A stretch of DNA of 64,000 nt from Limanda limanda (GCF_963576545.1 NC_083646.1:28525027-28589026), one strand, 5' to 3'. Counted from the first letter of the stretch, positions 32,101 through 46,500 are shown. Translations and numbers: made by a program. The notes: generated by a model from the letters alone, not told the origin.

Positions 32101-35100
32101 GTCTGCTAGCTACATCATTTCCGGAGTCGCATTTCCGGTTCATGCCCGATAATACCGGCGGAAACCACGGAAGATTTAGAAGAACGAATATGGACCAAAT
32201 AGAAGAGCACTTGGCAGATGAGACCCGAAACTATGACCACTAGTATAACCCGTCACTGACTGGTGGATTTGTCCGCCAGAAAAAGGCTCTGAGGAGCCGC
32301 AGTGGCGATGTAAATAAACGGCTCTTCTTCGTGCCACACACGAAGAAGAGCTGACTTCGACAAAAAACATTACTCCGCCTAGTGTTCTGGTGGGGAATTG
32401 CTTGGCAACACGCACAACGCTTGGAAAACCATGAATGACAATGAGTCCTGCGTCACAACTGCGTGAAAAGCCGCAGACGCCGTTGCAGAAGCATGCGCCG
32501 GCCTTAAGCGGTCATATAAAGCTGGTTATCAACTCGTTAAGTAAACCCATGATTGCGTCATCAAGATCTTAACGCGTGCACATGAAAGGGGCAGTGTTTA
32601 CAGCGTATGAACAATCACAGACATGGGCAAGGAGTACAAACACATTATCCAGATTAAAAGAAACACAGTTACAGCTGCTAAATGTAGGAAGGACAGCTGG
32701 TCAAAAATCGTAATGTGAAAGAATGTGGTGGTTATGGAGCCTTTGGGGAAAAAAATATATTATGCGATCATGACATAATAACGAGATATGAATCTGTTCT
32801 TTACCCACAAGTCCTGTGGAATTTAAGAAGCCTCTTGGATAAGAGAAGAAATGTTTAACTTAGTCACATGATGTAGCCTCTATAACAAGCTTTTGTTTGA
32901 CACACACTGTCTGCACTGTCTCTGAAGACACACTGTGGTGGAAACATTTAAAATTACTAGTCAATAAAACATATGGAACTACTTTAAGGAGAGTGCGCAC
33001 CGCACAACAGTGTAGTGTCATTTTGGTGAGGGCTGACTGTTCGAGTCTCCATGAGAGGGGAGGGAGGGATGGGGGCTGTCACAAGGTAAATCTGTAAACT
33101 ATCTATCCCCCATTCCAAGAAAATATTTAATTCATAGGATTAACCTACTTAAAAGAAGGATAAAAGTATACAACAGTGTTGTGCATGAACGAACGCAAAA
33201 GAACACGTTCATTGAAAGCGTTCACTTTTACGAGACCGATGAACTGAACGCAACTCAATGACAAATAATGAATTTGAACGGTGAACACGTTCATATTGAA
33301 GCGTCCTCGCTTAGAGACGACAGGAAACTTCTCTCTTTATGTGTAACTTTATTCAACGAACACGACACACTTCTTGTTCGTAACTCCGACACTCCTATCC
33401 ATAGATTTATACATAAAGACTAGATGTCTCGTTCGACGGAGCCGGACGTCCGCACATGGCGGCCATCTTGCTACTGGGCATCTCGCTCACCCATAACCTT
33501 GTGAAAATTGAGCAAGTTATGGTTATTTACCACTACCAACACAATGTTATGGGTGAGCGAGCTGCCCCGTAGCAAGATGGCCTCCATGTGCCGACGTTCG
33601 TCTCCGTTGGCCAGCAATGCAGACGAAACATCTAGTCTTTATATATAAATCTATGCTCCTATCATCCACCACTGTATTCTTCACTCCGCTACCTCATTCA
33701 CCCTTGAAACGCCAACTCATCAGCCAATGAGAGCCTGCCATCCCACAAAACCCTACAGCCATTGGCCTAGAACTGTGACGTGCCCCACCCCTACCTGTTC
33801 ACTGACCCTCAGGACATTTCAATACTTTCTCCTAAGGAGAGATGCTGTATAAATCAAATGCTTGCCCCATGTTGTGCTCAGTGCTCGTAAAATGTCCGCG
33901 ATGTAGCCTAACCTAAACCAACTAACTCGACTTCGCACTACGTTACCCATGATTCATCACACACAAATGCAGACCAAACAAGCAACATATTCCAAGTGTT
34001 TTCTTCTCTGGCCAGTGTCTCAGCTCACTGGTTATCTTGGCTCGCTGTCTGGCCGGTAACCAGCTGTCCGGAACACGCCGTGAATAAGGAGGAGGAGACG
34101 TTTCTTTAATTGGAATGCGGCCACTTTATTTCTCGGATATACAGCAGGAGCAACACTCGCATCACCTCTAGGTGGTTAGTCACTTCTCGATATACACACA
34201 CTTTTAGCATCTTTTCCCACAATAACCAGGTGCACTACGTCACACACTACAAATTTCCTTAAAGGGGCAGGCCATACCTGCAACCCAACAGCTCTCATAT
34301 ACAAATGGCAAGTGAAATCCGCAGACTCAGCGACTACATCTGATGCACCTTATTATTATCTGAGGGATTTTTACACACTGTCTGATAAAGATTCCGACAG
34401 AAAAGGCAAGGGGTAGTGATGGATACAGTTCTTTAAAAAATTAGTTAAGTCTTTCACTCTCACTTTCCACCTGAAAACAATGAAATGAACTGAACTATGA
34501 ACACAATTTAAATGGTGAACTATGAACGTGAACTATTCATGTTTACTTGTATTGTAATTTATAATAAATACTTTAAACTACCGTCATCCATTGTGTCCAT
34601 CTACGTATTTGTCATGACCTGGGAGCCGGGGCATGACACTATGTTTGGTTATCCCGCCACTAACACACCCACTACATAAATATAAGTAACTTCAACAAGT
34701 AGAGAAACGTAGATCAATGCAGACAAACTGTGGTACTGTGAGCACATTTCTCTTAGGTGTCAGGTTGGTTATGTTCAGCTTCAGCAGCTGACAAAGGTTT
34801 ATCATTCCCTCCGATGAGAATCTATATCTTTCATAAAGATACTCATTGTCGCTGAAGACCCTTGTCCTCCTTGATTTTATACTGGTTAATCTCTTACCTC
34901 CAACTTAACCAGCTCCAGAGCAGGTTAGCATTTCAGCATAAGTTACCATGGTGATTTTCCCCTATAAGAAGTTAACAAGTTTCGTGAAAACCCTAAACTT
35001 AACCTGAAGTTACCCGAATAAATAAATCCTGCTTTGTAATACAGGCCCAAGGTGAGTTAGAAATCATCTTAGAGTGTCGACATCCAGCAGCATGTATTAC

Positions 35101-37541
35101 CTTCCTGTGCTCCGAAACCAGGTAGCGCATCTCAAACTCCAACTGGTTGCTAGATGAAGCAGGATCCAGAGATGAGGCACAGAGCGAAGGCTGAAGGGGC
35201 AGAGAGGTGACTGAGCCTGGGTCACAGACAGAATTCAGAGCATCTTCACTCATCGCCTTCCAACAAGATTGATTCTAAAGGGGAAAAAAATTAGCGATGG
35301 ATAGATCTATGGAGCGTTTGATTCTGCATGAATCAAGAATTCATTTCAAATTAATTTAAACAACCCAAAGACTAACACAATACCAACAAACAAATCAAAA
35401 GTGCAGTATTGTGGTGTAAAAGATCATGATGTACATGTAAAAATTATGTTATCTGAGAGATGGATCACAGTAAATGTAAGGGACACCATTCTCCTACCTG
35501 GAAGTCAAAGACACAAAGCTCTACAGCATCAGATGGCTGGCAGTTGGCCAGGAAGTTCTGGTGGTTGAAGATACAACCCACAGTGCGGTAGGGGGATGAG
35601 GGTTTGGGCTGTGGGGCCAGAGGCGGAGCTTCTGGGTCAATGGCCTGATGGAGGTATCTGAACACATACTTAGTCCAATTACAAACCCACAAAATTATTG
35701 AAAAAAATTAAATTGCACACTATGCACAATTTCAAATGTATCTCTTCAGAGTTATGCTTTATAAATATAAAATAAAATAAAACTGTACTGTAAATCGCTT
35801 TGAGTGGTCACCAAGAATAAAAAAGCGCTATTATTTATACACACCATTTACCATTTAAATAGTTAAATAAAAATTGAAATATGAAGAAAACATACAGCAA
35901 ATGGTCAAGATTCCTCTTACTATAACTTGCCATACTCATCTGACAGACCAATTTGAAATCAGGTCTTAAATTCCAGGGCTAAAGCTAAAACACAACATCT
36001 GATTAACAAAATAAGAACTAAAAGTCTTTCTTTGACCCAAAGCCTGGCCAACAAATTCAGAGATATCCTGCTGACAACTACACAAACTGTGTAAAGAGAC
36101 AAACTGAAGCAAAAACAAGTAATTTTTTAGGCCACATCTGATTTAGCACTTACAGGAAGGTAGTATATCTCGCAAAATCTATTTACGAAATATGGCTTTT
36201 CTCCTCTTTCAATTTTATAAGTATCCATCACACAAAATCTATAATATACTGGATTTCAGCTTGCGTCCAGCATGCTATTAGAGCGCCACATGCCACATGA
36301 CAAGTTATTTACATTAATAACAACAACAACAATAACAACAACAGACCTGTGTGCTGTTAGGCTCTCCCAGAATGTAACGCTCCCATCAGTACCGCGAGTC
36401 AGGACCCAGGTGTGTGGCACTCCCTTTGCTTTGGTGCCTACACACACATATGCATCCAAACCAAAGCCAAGCAGGAGGCTGCACAGCAGGGTGGCGTGGT
36501 CTTCACAATCCCCCTGGGGAGCACAAACAGCAATGGGTTCAGCTCCTCTCCAGAGATGGAAATGTGGAAATCAATTTGCAGATAGTTGTATGATTACCAT
36601 ATTAACTTTAAAATGAGAGTGAAAAAAACAGTCCTTGACCTTCATTTATTACATTTTAGCCTTGAGAGTTGCACTTTGAGAGTAACACCATTTTGATGTC
36701 TTTCATGCAACAGATTATTTTAATCCTGCTGAAACCTCTTAAAGCTATTGGCCTGCTCCAGTCACTCTGGAACAATGAGTTCCTGTTGAAAGTTCTGAAG
36801 GCTTGTACACGTTCTGATTATTTTGTTATGCATCTCACCTTATTATCAAAATATTACAAGTTTTTATCTTATCTTCATCTATTTGGTTATATTTTGAAAA
36901 GATAAAGACTTTTATTCAGAGTTATTATGATTATTATCTTGAAGTATTTTGACAACTTTATAAAACATTTTCTCCATCTTTACAGCTTTTCCGGGAAATG
37001 TTATGACTTGCAACTTATTACAACTTTACCTATCACAACACGGTTTTCTAAAATAGAGGACAGTTATTCTGCAATGTAATTATTCTTTATATTATCACCT
37101 TGTTCTATCCACAATGTTGAAGAAAGCAATACAAAGTTCCCGGATTTTGCTCCGTATTTTTTTTTTTCATTATTGTAAGATATTACTTTACTAATATTGA
37201 ACTTCAGGTGTAACCTCAGTTCCAGGCCAAATTCCTAATTTACACTGTGACAAGTTGACAACACAAAGTTGAATTACTTCATATTCTAAAATTTAACAAA
37301 TTTTAACGGATTCAATGGTTCCTTCACTGTTGCTTGTCTAATTCCTCATGTCACTACAACAATTCGTCTTAACAGAATTACTATATCCTTTTCTCACTGC
37401 TCTATTTGCCTTTCACAGAAGTGTTGAACACACAAGAAAAGTATGCAGGATAGGAAATAAGCTCTGTAGATATCAAATTGTCTATAACAGTAAGCAATTG
37501 CATTTGACTTCTCTAGTATAGAGGCCTGGGTTGAGCAAGGG

Positions 37542-37580
<39 letters not shown>

Positions 37581-40500
37581 ATGAGCTGGCTCAAGCTACG
37601 AGCAAGTCAGAATGATAAATGCTCCCCAGAAGTGCTAATTTGGATGGTAGAATCAGAACAGGTAGGTGTGATGAGGCTAAATTAATTTTCCCTGAAATGA
37701 AACTCATAAATCAGAGCTGACAAGGGCCACTTTGTGAGATTTGTGTTTTGTCTGTCTTGCCAGCCGCTAACAGAGAAGACGCAGGAAACGTTTATCCCGT
37801 AGTGGTCTGGGAAATTCCGAGTTATCAAGTCAAGAAATGAAAATGCATCTCAAGTCAAATAAGGCCCCAGGACCAGACAGGTTCCCTTCGGAATGGTACA
37901 AAGTAGGGAGTTTGTTGGTCCCTGTGTGGCAGTCTACCTTTACCTTGGTCTTTAAGGAGAACACTATAGCCCCCTCCTGGAGGGAGGCGGTAATCTAAAG
38001 GAGGTAAAGGATAAATATGAATGCAGTAACTAGACCGGTTAGTGTGTTGGAACAAGATTATAAGCCCTTTACCCATATACTAGCCAAAGGATTTGAGGGA
38101 TTGTTGCCACAAATTATAAGCCTTGATCAGACAGGTTTTGTTTGACAAAAAATCAGAATGACATTACACGTTATTTACCATATAACAGAATTTGATTTAG
38201 AAGCAGTATTAGTGGGGCTAGATGCAGAAAAAGCTTGGTCTTATTTATTTAGAATCTCGAATACATTTGGATTTCATAATACCAAGGGCTAAATTACAAA
38301 TTATGGAGCATTTTCAAACCCCTTTTCATTGGAGTGAGGAACAAAACAGGGGGGCCAAATTATCCCTCTCTCTTCTTTATTGAGCCCCTGAGCCAGTGGA
38401 TTATTCAGAAAAACATTATTAAAAGGAATAGCCATGAAAGGAGGAGAACAAAAGATGTCCTTATTTGCTGATGACGTATTGGTGTATGTAACCGACCCAG
38501 AACAACTTCTGGTACAGTAATTTTAACTTTTCGAACAATATGGATCCTTCTGTGGATGAAGCTGATTGTATTAATAACACAAATCCTCAGTTTTAAGTAC
38601 AATCCCTCAATAAATGTGAAGGATAAGTATAATTTGAAGAGGGATGCTGAATCCATGAGATATTTTGGGGTAAATATTCCAGTATACTTGACAAAACTGT
38701 TCTCGCTTAACTACCTCCCCATGAACAAAATGAATTTCCTCTAGATCTATCTGACCAACAATTTCAGGAGTGGGATAAGTTGGTCAGTTTACAATTGGCT
38801 GGGTGGGGTTGAACTCCCGTGCTAAAAAGATTACTATATTGCTGCATCATTGAATCCTTTCTGGAGGGAGATTCATGGGGTTTTGCAAAAAGTTTTTCAG
38901 AATGACAGAAAAAAGGAAATGTTATACTTAAACTTACATGAAGACTATTAAAAAGAGGCCAAATGGAGGGTTTGGATGATTGCCTGGCACTCATCAAAGA
39001 CACCACATCACAGACAAGATAGTTAATTACATAAGCAATAGTAATACAGACAACACTTTCTGAAACATCGCAACTGAATTGTCAAAAAAGTCTAAGACAA
39101 GTTTAAGACACCAGCTGGTGCAACTTGGACACATCATCAGTGATGAACCCAGGGTTTCAGGTCTTTGATCATCATCCAATATCATGTGTCCAAGTAGCTT
39201 GCTGCGCCATGGTTAGCCCCTCTTGATCCACAGCCACTTTGAAGCTTTTTCTGCAGCTTCGGTGATATTCTTGGTGGCTCTTCTGTCCTGCAACCCTCGG
39301 ATTCCTAGGAGACTAAGTCTCCAGACACTGAACCGCGAAGCCCCTGCAGCCTTCTACCCTTGGCTTTTGCATTCCTCAGACAGTTCGAGATATTTCCAAT
39401 ATATCAAAAGCTCTGTCCAGGTAATCTTATGGACAGCTGTATGGTCCCAGTTCATCCAAACTCTCTTGCCACAGTCCTGCTGCAGCGCTCCTTCTCTGCA
39501 CGGATCTCCCCCTGGATCAGCCGATTTTTTCTCTCTCCCCTTGGCTTTGTCTTACCAAGGTCTACTATGGCAGCCAAGCCCGGCTCGTCCTGCTGCCACC
39601 TTGCCCACCACGATGTGGTGTCTCAGCCTTGCTTCAGCCTGTTAGACTTCCTCCTGCACCCTCCACTTTCTCCCAGTTCTGACTGAGATACCTGCCAAGG
39701 AGACTCTGTTGTAAGCTGAGTCTCTCTAGAGGAGTATCGACTCTGCAGACCTACGATTCCTCAGTTATGCTGGTGAAAGGATGCTGCAACTTTTTGGTGT
39801 GCCAGTAAAGAAAATGCTGTTTAGCCTCTTTGGCAGGCCAAGGCACCTGCCCAGGCACTTGCTGATGATAAGTTCCAATCCCTCAACAATAATCACTGGG
39901 ACTTTGTATATCAGCAGCGGCCGGAGTCTCTGCAAGATACCATGCTGATAGATCCATAGAGCCAGGTTTTCAGTTCTAGACAGGCTGACTGGACTGCAAC
40001 TGTGTCTCTCAGGGAGTAGTCAAAGATCTTGCCAAGGCTCTTCACAGGCTTCTCAAACTGATGGAATCTGGACACCTCCTAAAGAGAAGCGCTACTTATT
40101 ACATACTCTTCCCTTTCTCAGAACCAAGGTTCTGGATTTGGCTGGCTTGAGGCTCATCCTTACCCAAGTAATGGCCTTCTCCAATCCTTGGAGGAACCAT
40201 CGGCATCCTGGCACTGATGTTGTTGTGAACGTCAAGTCACCCATGATAGCTCTAATTGGGGGTTGAAGGATGTCCAACATGGACAGCGGTCCTTTACATC
40301 CACTTCTGATGACTTCATCAGCATGTTCATTGCCAAGGCAAACAGGGATACTGATATGGTACAACCAGTGATGATGCCTTTCTCAAGACCAGTGGTCACC
40401 AACCTTTTTGAGCCCAAGATCACTTTTTAATTCTAAACATAAGCCGAGATCTACCGCCCTGATATCTTCCAAAACACCCACACATATTTATTATTTTTCT

Positions 40501-43500
40501 TATAATTCTGTTTAAGGCTCAATTAACGAGCATAAATATAAACAAAGAGAGGCGGTAATATAGTAATATCAATTCAGTTCAATGTTGTACCCCCAGCACC
40601 ATTGTAAATGAGGGTCTTATTCCTCAATGTGTTTTCCGAGGCTTAAATAAATAATCAATCAATCACTCAATCATGGACAGCGGTGTCTTGTTAACATCCT
40701 TTTGTGAAACAAAGGATCCTGTTGTCTGCACTGTAGTATAAGAGAGAAAATATCAGTTTCTTCCAGATCTCTGTCTCCAGTCTAGTTATCTTTTATCTCT
40801 GACTCTGGTTCAAAACTATATGGTTGCAAGATTGTATCTTCGTCTCCAGTAGCCATATTTCTACAGAGGTAATGGATAGCTAAAAATCTGGGCGCTTATA
40901 TCTCGTGAAGGAGGGAGGAGGGGCACTCAAAACAGGTCAATCTGAGGAGGGCTGCTTTAGACAGGGTAAAAAGGGTGCTGTTTTAAATGATCCTTGTGGT
41001 ATTTTGACCAAAATATGTTTCAGACATTTCATTAAGACCCCAATGAACCATATCAACTGTAGTAAAATGGGCATAATATGTCACCTTTAAGATTTATTTC
41101 TTGAACTAATGGAATGAAGGTATGAAGAGCAATAAATCTGCCGTACAGCAAGTGCATTGTCTTCTGAAAAATGGATCCGCCTCTTTTATAGATGCCAGAT
41201 GTCTGTTTCTCCTTACCTTCCGTCTGCATAGGAAAGCCATTAATGTGCACCATTGCTCCTGCCCGCCCCCTCCAACCACAGGAGCCTTCTCATGGGCCAG
41301 CAAGCTGACGAAACGGGCTGCCTGTCGAGGACTCTCCAGCAGCCGGCCCACCCGGAGGACACGCACATAGGAACACACTGGTTGGTTGACGCCATTTTCA
41401 TCCTGCATAATTCACAGACACAAAACCAGAGGTCATGGGACAACATGGAGCCAAATATAAATGTGAGGAGTTCCAGATTTAATAATCCCTAAAATGGTCA
41501 GTTTTGCCCCAAACCTGCAGCATACACCTGTGTATCAGTTGAAAATTGCAACTAAAATGTTGTTGTTTTTTAAAAACTCTCTCGTAAGTATGAACATAAC
41601 ATGTACATGTCCCAAAAATTTTGCAATTATGTAATATGCAGATGAATTATTATTAATTTGAGCCAAACATGTGACTGAGATGAACCTGCGCAAATATCTT
41701 GACCATTTTGGATTGGTGCGACGGTCGTATCTCAAGGAACTCCCTCCACCACTGTTTGGCATAAACCAGGAAGAGTCTCTCCTTCTCTGCTGTCTTCTTT
41801 CTTTCCAGGGATTGCTGAAGGAGAACAAAACAGTCACATGATGCATTAAAATATAGAGCTTTGATGTTTCTTTTACTATACAGTCTTTATATCCAATATC
41901 AGCAATATTGATCACAAAAGGCATTCAGTTGGATTCATTCACTTTGAGTGGCTGATGAATTTTTCTTGTTACTACTAAAACTTTATACAGCTGATGATTT
42001 AGTCACAGATATAGAGAGACTGCAGTGTGCTGACCTGTGTGCTGATGATGTCAGTGCTCAGAGTCTCTGTGAGAATTGGGTAAAGCTCCAGACTGACTGT
42101 CAGAACACCAGCTGGGACTTTAGATTCACTGCCTAGTGAGAGAAACACGCACATGCACACACACACACACACGCACACGCACACACAAATTGTATATAGC
42201 AAGAATATCAACTTATTATTGAGCAGCTAATGCAAAGTATTTACAGCAGTGGTTCCCAGCCTGGGGGATAGCAACCCTCCATGGGGTCACAAGAAGTGAA
42301 AGATAAGGTATTTCCTCATCTGATTTTAAATTATTGAAAAAAAGATTTTTTCTGATTCTTGCTGCTTATAAAATACTGCAGAATATTGCATCTTCTGGCC
42401 TCTAACATTATTCAAAGAAGGAGTTTAGAGGGCAAAACAGCAGCTTTTGTTGAACTACTGACAGACATACAGTATGCAGCCTGTGAGGAGTGGTTGAAAG
42501 CAGACACTGCTGTATTTGAAGGAGGAATCAGCCAGACAGGTTAGAGACAAATGTTTTACAACTCAACAAGTTAAAACTGACAGAATCAGGAACATATAGT
42601 ATGCATATGTACCTCAGGCTTTTAAGGTAGCAGTAGTTAAAACCTCTTCATAAAATGCATGAAATTCTGTTACACAGACTGGATCAACATGTAGGGATTA
42701 AAGGAACCGCATTAGGCTGGTTTAAGTCTTAGTTATTGGATAGATTCGTTAGACTCCTCAGTGTACACAAACGTTGAGTGATGATTGAAACCTGCATCAG
42801 ATGATGCAAGCTGTTCCCTTGGAAGATGACTTCAGAATCTTTTCATTTTTTAAACCAATATTGCAAAACAGTACATCAACAGCCGGTTGCTTTTTATTAC
42901 AGTGATTTTATAGATGCATGATACCATTGTGTAAAGAGCTACATTCAGATGCACAATCATAAGCAGGAGAATATGTGAAATTAAATGGTCTCCATGAAGA
43001 GGAAAGGGTTTTCTTTGTTATCACTTCGCATTTAGGTTAAGTCCATTTAGGTTTTTTGTTTATTGTATAAGAAATGAAGTGCTACACCAAGAACAGGATC
43101 CATTTTGAGGGAGGAGACTGACTTTTTTGTTTAAAATAAATTGTTAAATGTAAGGAGTTTTAAGTTCGAACATTTTTTATTTTACTATTGCGATTGTATT
43201 TCTTGTGTCTTATTTGTCCATGTGTGCTGGACCCTTCATTATTCTTAGCTCTTAGCTATAGATATGATGCCCTAGAAAAATGAATACATTTTTGCATATG
43301 CAGTGCATTGCATAAGTATTCACCCCCCTTGGACTTTTCTACATTTTGTCATGGCATAGCCACAGATTATAATTTATTTCATTGTGATTTTATGTAATGG
43401 ACCAACACAAAATAGTCCATCATTTGGAAGTGGGGGGAAATATTAAATGTATTTCAAAATTATTTACAAATAAAAATCTGAAAAGTGTTGAGTGCATATA

Positions 43501-46500
43501 TTCACCCTCTTTACTGCGAAACCCCTAACAAAGATCTGGTGCGACCAATTGCCTTCACAAGTCACATTTGCAAGTCACAAAATTAGTAAATAGGGTCCAC
43601 ATGTCTGCAATTTAATCTCATTATAAATACACCTGCTCTGTGAAGGAGTTTGTTGGAGATCATTACTGAACAAACAGCATCATGAAGACCAAGGAGCTCA
43701 CCAAACAGGTCAGGGATAAAGTTGTGGAGAAGTATGAAGCAGGGTTAGGTTTTCTCACGGAAACATCTCACGGAACACCATAAAATCCATCATCAGAAAA
43801 TGGAAAGAATGTTGCACAACCGCAAACCTACCAAGACAAGGCCGTCCACCCAAACTGACAAGCCAGGATCAAGGAACAAATTATTCAGAGGAGCCACCAA
43901 GAGGCCCATGGTAACTCTGGAGGAGCTGCAAAGATCCACAGCTGATGTGGGAGAATCTGTCCACAGGATCGTGTACTCTACAAATCTGGCCTTTATGGAA
44001 GAGTGGCAAGAAGAAAGATGTTGTTGAAAGGGAACCATGAGAAATCCCATTTGGAGTTTGCCACAAGCAATGTGGGAGACACAGCAAACATGTGGAAGAA
44101 GGTTCTCTGGTCAGATCATGCTGTGGGGATGCTTCTCTTCAGCAGGTACAGGGTAACAGGTCAGAATTGAGGAAAAGATGCATGGAGCTAAATACAGGGC
44201 AATCCTTGAAGAAAATCTGATGGAGTCTGCAAAAGACTTGAGACTGGGGCAGAGGTTCATCTTCCAGCAGGACAATGAACATAAACATACAGCCAGAGCA
44301 ACAATGAAATGGTTTAGATCAAAGCATGTTCATGTCTTAAAATGGCCCAGTCAAAGCACAGACCTAAATAAAATTGAGAATCTATGTCAAGACTTGAAAA
44401 TTGCTGTTCACAGATCAAATGGTAAAAAGTCTGTTTAAGTCTATTTGAATTCCAGTTTGTAACATTACAAAATGGGAAAAGGTCCAAGGGGGGTGAATAC
44501 TTATGCAAGGCACTGTATGTTCACTGCAGAAGAAGAATTTTTCCTCACCAACACCCATCATCTCTACAGCAAAGCAGGTCTTTCCACTGGGTGCGCCGAG
44601 GACTATCCTCCAGTCCAGGAAGTAGGATGAGACCAGCGTTGTCTCACTGGAGGTGTCTGTTTTGATCAGCACCAAGTGAACCGGGTCACTCACTGACAGC
44701 AAGGTAGTTGCATCTGCCATTTTATTGCTTTCTCCTGCAGCATCAAAATAAATGATATGCATAAGTTGGTTTAAAGCAGTAGTCTGTAACATTTTCAAAA
44801 CATTTCATGTCAAATAAATGTGGGAAAAGTTAAAAACACAATCCAGATAATATTTGAATCAACACGATGCAACATTGTGCAAACATGAACGTGAAACGAG
44901 TACCTATTCCATCTCTATGAATCTCGAAGAGTAAGCCCTCCTCGAGGTTTGGTTCACAGGCACAGGGCACTGGCTTTGAGTGAAACCTCTGGTTGCGGAA
45001 GTGCACGTAGAGTGTAAATGTTGAACACACTTGACCTGGTAAAGGCTCAGGCTCCTGGAGGTGCTCCAGAAAGGCCTTACCACCAAGTACTTGCAGATAC
45101 AGGTAACGTCTTGATGGATCAATATTGGCTTAGAGAAAGAAAATAATGTCATCACTCACTGTGTCCAGGTTAACAATTACATTGTATAACTAACACACTA
45201 AAAACTGAAGGGAGCAGTGCTCAGCTGTACAATATTTCTTAATAAGCATACATACAGGGAACAATAATTACTTTGAAAGAGGCAGGAACACTATGTAAAA
45301 TGTTACAACACAGCTGATTAATTTTTATGCAGTAGAAGCTATAAGCAAAGATAGATTTCCAACGGAGAAACCATTGGATCAAAGAAAAAGTTAGACTTAT
45401 TGTAATAAGTTAAACCTAACATGGATGCCTGTAAAGAGTATGAATAAAAAAAAAAGGTCAATAGATAAATACTGCATATCATATGTGATAGATACAGTTG
45501 AGACTACTTAGTCATGATTTACTTTAGTATATCCTGGTTTTTCTCTCTGTTTAAACATTTGTAAAATCAGTGTTAGCTTTGGCCTTTTTGATGTTTGGCT
45601 AATTATGCCTCTCATTTATATTTTGCACGATGATTTTTTGTTACAAAATCCCTGATTGGATATTCTGAATTTCTACTTCTGAACTTTAACGGATCTTTCA
45701 TTGAACAACAATAAACATGAATGTTGAATAAAATAAATGTATTCCCAACAGTACAGAGTAAACAAGGTGATGGTGTACCTTTGTGTGGACATACATACAT
45801 CCTACTCTCACTGCTGTAAAAAGTAAGCCAACTGTATACAAATAAACTTGGTATTAAAATGAAAAAGGTTTCAGTGTAACCCATTCAGGGTCCAGCTGAG
45901 CTAGGCTGGCCTAGCCTTGTTTTCAACTACATTTAAGTTCCCTGTTATAGGCTAACTTTAGCAAAATAACGGTCAAATGATTCTTAGTAGATCCCTAACA
46001 GAGGGAATCTTCCCTTCCAGTTGTAAACATGCTGTGGTCCAACCTCTTTTAGTAATTAGTTGGTTTGATTCTTACCTTTTACAAAGAACTTGCCTGGTTC
46101 CCATAGGTAATTACACATCCTCTATAACGAATGTTACCTGTGGTGTACAACAAGGTTCAATTTGAAGCCTATTTTATTTTCTATTTATGTGCTTCCCCTT
46201 GGCCAAATCCTCCAACACCACCTCTCCTTCCGCTGCGTTTTTAGACTGTCTTAATGATATCAACAGTTGGATGGCACAAAACTATTGGCAACTCAACAAC
46301 TCAAAGTCATATCCATCAATCCACCTAAACCCATCACTCAGATTGAACACAGCCTTGGTACCTGGTCAATCAATTTAAAGCCCTATGCCAGAAACCTAGG
46401 AGTTCTGTTTGACCAATCATTCACTTTCGAACCACAAATTAAAAAGTAGTCAGAACGCAGCAGCCCAGCTTCTCACTGGTCTTAAAAGACAACATCACAT

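Noticed and set aside
37394..37594. Frame with a poly-alanine run
   Set aside because: Comes from the GCT repeat in cep76 intron 8; the flanks carry no similarity.
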